9,983 nt of DNA from assembly GCA_002342205.1 (NCBI GenBank), contig DDPN01000150.1:5914-15896 (forward strand), written 5' to 3'. Of the stretch, positions 7,431 through 9,983 are shown in pieces. The DNA comes from Chitinophagaceae bacterium UBA2467 (lineage in GTDB: Bacteria > Bacteroidota > Bacteroidia > Chitinophagales > Chitinophagaceae). A program made the translations under genes and the position numbers. A model generated the notes under the pieces. The model worked only from the letters and a program-made list of their open reading frames with translations. It was not told the origin of the DNA and made no database searches. Numbering within the stretch: the first letter of the stretch is position 1; every line of letters begins with the position of its first letter.

Positions 7431-8720
7431 TTATTTTCCAAATTTGATTTTTCCTTTTGGATACAAGGCCGAACTACCCAAGAGTTCTTCGATACGGAGT
7501 AGCTGGTTGTATTTAGCCATCCGGTCGGTACGGGAAGCACTACCTGTTTTGATCTGACCACAATTAAGGGCTACAGCAAGGTCGGCAATCGTCGTGTCTT
7601 CTGTTTCGCCGCTACGATGACTCATGATGGTATTGTATCCATTATTTTGTGCTAGGGAAACGGCATTAATTGTTTCGGTAATCGTACCAATCTGATTTAC
7701 TTTAACCAATAATCCATTACCAATTCCCTTATCAATTCCTTGTTGTAAGCGTTCTACATTGGTAACAAAAAGATCATCCCCTACTAATTGACATTTTGAA
7801 CCAACTGCTTCTGTCAACATTTTCCAACCTGCCCAGTCGTCTTCGGCCATGCCATCTTCAATACTACAAATGGGATATTTTTTAACCCATCCTTCCCAAT
7901 ACTTGGCTAATTGTTCGCTGGACATTTCCTTTCCACTGCTCTTGTGGAACACATATTTTTTCTTTTTGCTATCCCATAACTCACTGTTCGCCGCATCCAT
8001 CGCAATTTTTATTTGCGAACCTGCTTTATATCCTGCAGCATCAATGGCAACTAATACTGTTTCGATTGCCTCTTCATTGCTTTGAATGTTCGGTGCAAAG
8101 CCACCCTCATCACCGACGTTTGTGCTGTATCCTTTTTTCTTTAATACTGTTTTAAGTGCATGAAAAATCTCCACACCCCAACGAAGTCCCTCACTAAAAG
8201 ATGGAGCTCCCACTGGCATTACCATAAATTCTTGAAAGTCAATTTTATTATCTGCATGTGCTCCTCCATTCAAAATATTCATCATCGGGATAGGAAGAAT
8301 TTTAGCATTGGTTCCTCCTACATAGCGAAACAGAGGTAGTCCTGCTTCCTCAGCCGCTGCTTTTGCAACAGCCATACTCACTGCCAGTGTTGCGTTGGCA
8401 CCCAGCTTGCTTTTGTTAGGTGTTCCATCTAATTGGATCATCATTTCATCGATGCCTGTTTGGTCGGCAACATCGTATCCTAATAAAAGGGGAGCAATTT
8501 TTTTATTGACATTGTCAACAGCTTTAAGGGTTCCTTTGCCTAAATATTTTTTCTTGTCTCCATCGCGCAATTCTACTGCCTCATGTATTCCGGTACTAGC
8601 ACCACTTGGAACAGCAGCACGACCCAGCGCTCCGTTTTCGGTGATCACATCCACTTCTACAGTGGGGTTTCCGCGTGAATCCAAAATTTGTCTGGCAAAA
8701 ATTTCTGCGATGTAGCTCAT
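7431..8720 (-). CDS. eno: Enolase (phosphopyruvate hydratase)
   Basis: Enolase interconverts 2-phosphoglycerate and phosphoenolpyruvate in glycolysis and gluconeogenesis, in the cytoplasm. The 429-residue length is standard. The flexible active-site loop PSGASTGIHEAVELRD is at 38-53. The catalytic pair is Glu205 (in NVGDEGGFAPN) and Lys340 (in LLVKVNQIGT). Magnesium ligands are Asp242, Glu288 (SIEDGMAEDDW) and Asp315 (VGDDLFVTN). The signature SHRSGETEDTTIADLAVA (367-384) and the substrate-binding Lys391 in KTGSASRTDRMAKYNQ complete the site. The start is clear: MSYIAEIFARQILDSRGNPT is the canonical N-terminus. It follows the ABC ATPase gene after 22 bases and has an A-rich leader (TTAAAAAACT before the ATG) without a Shine-Dalgarno sequence. 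A strong hairpin follows its stop. Nothing unusual is seen in the active site. Confidence 0.99.
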   Translation of the reverse strand: MSYIAEIFARQILDSRGNPTVEVDVITENGALGRAAVPSGASTGIHEAVELRDGDKKKYLGKGTLKAVDNVNKKIAPLLLGYDVADQTGIDEMMIQLDGTPNKSKLGANATLAVSMAVAKAAAEEAGLPLFRYVGGTNAKILPIPMMNILNGGAHADNKIDFQEFMVMPVGAPSFSEGLRWGVEIFHALKTVLKKKGYSTNVGDEGGFAPNIQSNEEAIETVLVAIDAAGYKAGSQIKIAMDAANSELWDSKKKKYVFHKSSGKEMSSEQLAKYWEGWVKKYPICSIEDGMAEDDWAGWKMLTEAVGSKCQLVGDDLFVTNVERLQQGIDKGIGNGLLVKVNQIGTITETINAVSLAQNNGYNTIMSHRSGETEDTTIADLAVALNCGQIKTGSASRTDRMAKYNQLLRIEELLGSSALYPKGKIKFGK

Positions 8721-8742
8721 AGTTTTTTAAAGTTGAAGGGTA

Positions 8743-9468
8743 TTAAGATTGACCCGTCAAGAATCTGAATATTGATTCCAGATTCATATCCGGGCGCGGC
8801 AAAGATACTATCTCAGCCAGTTTTTTGAGAGGAGAATCGGCAACAATGTTGCCTTTATTGATAATGATAACACGATCACAAATCGCTTCCACCTCCTGAA
8901 GAATATGGGTAGAGAACAAAACAGTCTTTGTTTTTCCTTGTGCTTTGATCAGACTACGAATTTCTGCCAACTGATTAGGGTCTAAACCAGATGTCGGTTC
9001 ATCGAGTATTAATACCTCTGGATCGTGCACCAGCGCAGCAGCTAGTCCCACTCGTTGTTTGTAACCTTTGGAGAGTTTGCCTATTGTTTTATGCGCCTCG
9101 GGTTGAAGTCCAGTTAGTTCAATAATCTTGTCAACACTGGAATCGATTGTTTTTACTTGTTGAATGCGTGCAATAAAAGAAAGGTACTCTCGAACATAGA
9201 GGTCGGGGTAGAGTGCATTTTGCTCGGCGAGGTATCCAATTTTTTTTCTGGCATTCAGTGGATCTTTTGTAACCTCAATGCCTCCAATGAATGCAGTGCC
9301 TCTATCAGGTTGTAAATAACCCGTGAGCATTTTCATTGTCGTAGACTTTCCCGCTCCATTCGGGCCCAAGAAACCAACAATCTCTCCTGCTGTTACGGAA
9401 AAAGAAATGGAGTTGACCGCGCACTGCGTACCAAATTCTTTTCGAAGACCTTTTACCTCAATGGACAT
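8743..9468 (-). CDS. ABC transporter ATP-binding protein, GldA-like, short form
   Basis: This is a cytoplasmic ATPase subunit of an ABC exporter-type complex. The N-terminus and ATP-binding elements are close to GldA of the gliding-motility transporter family in Bacteroidota: Walker A GPNGAGKST at 35-43, Q-loop Gln83 in IGYLAEQNALYPDLYVREY, signature LSKGYKQRVGLAAAL at 132-146, Walker B VLILDEPTSGLDP at 152-164 with catalytic Glu157, and H-loop His188 in STHIL. All catalytic residues are intact. The protein has 241 residues, whereas GldA proteins are usually about 300; most of the C-terminal accessory domain is missing, yet the closing LESIFRFLT motif is kept. No permease gene (gldF/gldG or other) is adjacent within the window. 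It lies 14 bases after the carbonic anhydrase gene and 22 before eno. A generic ABC-2 family ATPase is an equally safe name; a role in gliding is not shown. Confidence 0.9.
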   Translation of the reverse strand: MSIEVKGLRKEFGTQCAVNSISFSVTAGEIVGFLGPNGAGKSTTMKMLTGYLQPDRGTAFIGGIEVTKDPLNARKKIGYLAEQNALYPDLYVREYLSFIARIQQVKTIDSSVDKIIELTGLQPEAHKTIGKLSKGYKQRVGLAAALVHDPEVLILDEPTSGLDPNQLAEIRSLIKAQGKTKTVLFSTHILQEVEAICDRVIIINKGNIVADSPLKKLAEIVSLPRPDMNLESIFRFLTGQS

Positions 9469-9482
9469 GCTACGAAGATAAC

Positions 9483-9983
9483 TCAGAGATCGTCAAATTC
9501 ATATAGGGGATCAATGTGGGTGCTGGCCTCCATTTCAAAAATGGGTTTAATCAAACCATCCTTGAGACCATAGACCCAGCCATGTAAATGAGGGAACTTA
9601 TTTTTTTTCCAGGCTTTTTGAATGATAGAAGTTTTAGCCAGATTCATCACCTGCTCCTTAACATTGAGCTCTACCATTCTGTCGATTCTTTTTTCCTCAT
9701 CGGGAATGCTATCTACTTCTTCTCGGTGTAATCGATGAACGTCTTTGATATTACGAAGCCATTTATTAATTATTCCAAAATTATGATTGGTCATTGCCGC
9801 CTGTACGCCCCCGCATCCATAATGACCACAAACAATAACGTGTTTTACTTTAAGTTGATTCACCGCGTACTCCAATACCGTCAATAAATTGAGATCGGTA
9901 TGTACTACCATATTGGCAACATTGCGGTGTACAAAAATTTCACCGGGCTGTGTACCGGTAATTTCATTGGCTGGCACACGACT
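9483..9983 (-). CDS. Beta-class carbonic anhydrase, N-terminus outside the window
   Basis: Carbonic anhydrase interconverts CO2 and bicarbonate with a zinc centre. The frame is open to the window edge and begins with Ser-Arg-Val-Pro-Ala-Asn-Glu, the end of the family motif C-x-D-S-R-V-P-A-N-E. The first zinc Cys and the Asp are therefore just outside, while the Arg of the Asp-Arg dyad is visible at 9978-9980. An apparent GTG start at 9977 is the Val of this motif and is not a start. The second zinc-ligand pair, His and Cys, is in VCGHYGCGGVQAA (bases 9822-9824 and 9813-9815). The stretch PGEIFVHRNVANMV and the later MVELNVKEQV and HGWVYGLKDG are typical of this class. About 166 residues are visible; complete proteins are usually 200-230. 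It is the first visible gene of the minus-strand cluster. Zinc binding and activity are inferred from the motifs. Confidence 0.95.
   Translation of the reverse strand, partial: SRVPANEITGTQPGEIFVHRNVANMVVHTDLNLLTVLEYAVNQLKVKHVIVCGHYGCGGVQAAMTNHNFGIINKWLRNIKDVHRLHREEVDSIPDEEKRIDRMVELNVKEQVMNLAKTSIIQKAWKKNKFPHLHGWVYGLKDGLIKPIFEMEASTHIDPLYEFDDL

Noticed and set aside
9975..9977. GTG at 9977 as the start of carbonic anhydrase.
   Set aside because: It encodes the Val of the D-S-R-V-P-A-N-E motif, and the frame continues to the window edge with Ser-Arg, so the true start is outside.

Overview
The window looks like ordinary chromosomal housekeeping DNA from a member of the Bacteroidota, most likely Chitinophagaceae or a close relative. 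This is inferred from moderate GC (about 40-45% by eye), A-rich leaders that mostly lack Shine-Dalgarno sequences, a GldA-type ABC ATPase, a fused gamma-alpha 2-oxoacid:ferredoxin oxidoreductase subunit, an over-length RND pump, and a small Bacteroidota-style anti-sigma-like protein. I saw no mobile element, CRISPR array, tRNA, rRNA or phage gene, and no clearly new system. The genus cannot be fixed from sequence reading alone.

Plus strand, 1-6102. The C-terminal two thirds or so of a membrane-fusion adaptor is followed 24 bases later by a complete HAE1-type RND efflux permease of 1185 residues; together they form two parts of a tripartite drug/solute exporter. The outer-membrane TolC-like partner is not in the window and may lie upstream. 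A 39-base gap then leads to korA, the fused gamma-alpha subunit of a 2-oxoacid (probably 2-oxoglutarate):ferredoxin oxidoreductase. Its beta subunit is not next to it.

Minus strand, 9983 down to 6099. In transcription order these are a beta-carbonic anhydrase (5' end outside the window), a GldA-like ABC ATPase, enolase (eno), a strong hairpin/terminator, a FtsB/DivIC-type septum protein, a 77-residue protein resembling the N-terminus of anti-sigma factors, and endonuclease III (nth). Gaps are 14, 22, 45, 71 and 16 bases, so these genes could be one or more operons. The eno-divIC junction is the most structured intergenic site: a perfect 10-bp stem sits between the two genes, followed by the only good Shine-Dalgarno sequence I found in the window. 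The two strands converge at 6099-6102, where korA and nth share a TTAA that supplies both stop codons.

The genes serve unrelated core functions: efflux, low-potential carbon metabolism, glycolysis, CO2/bicarbonate interconversion, cell division and base-excision repair. The points most worth checking are the extra hydrophobic helices in the RND permease, the eno-divIC hairpin, the small anti-sigma-like protein, the solitary korA and the short GldA-like ATPase. No intergenic stretch exceeds 71 bases.
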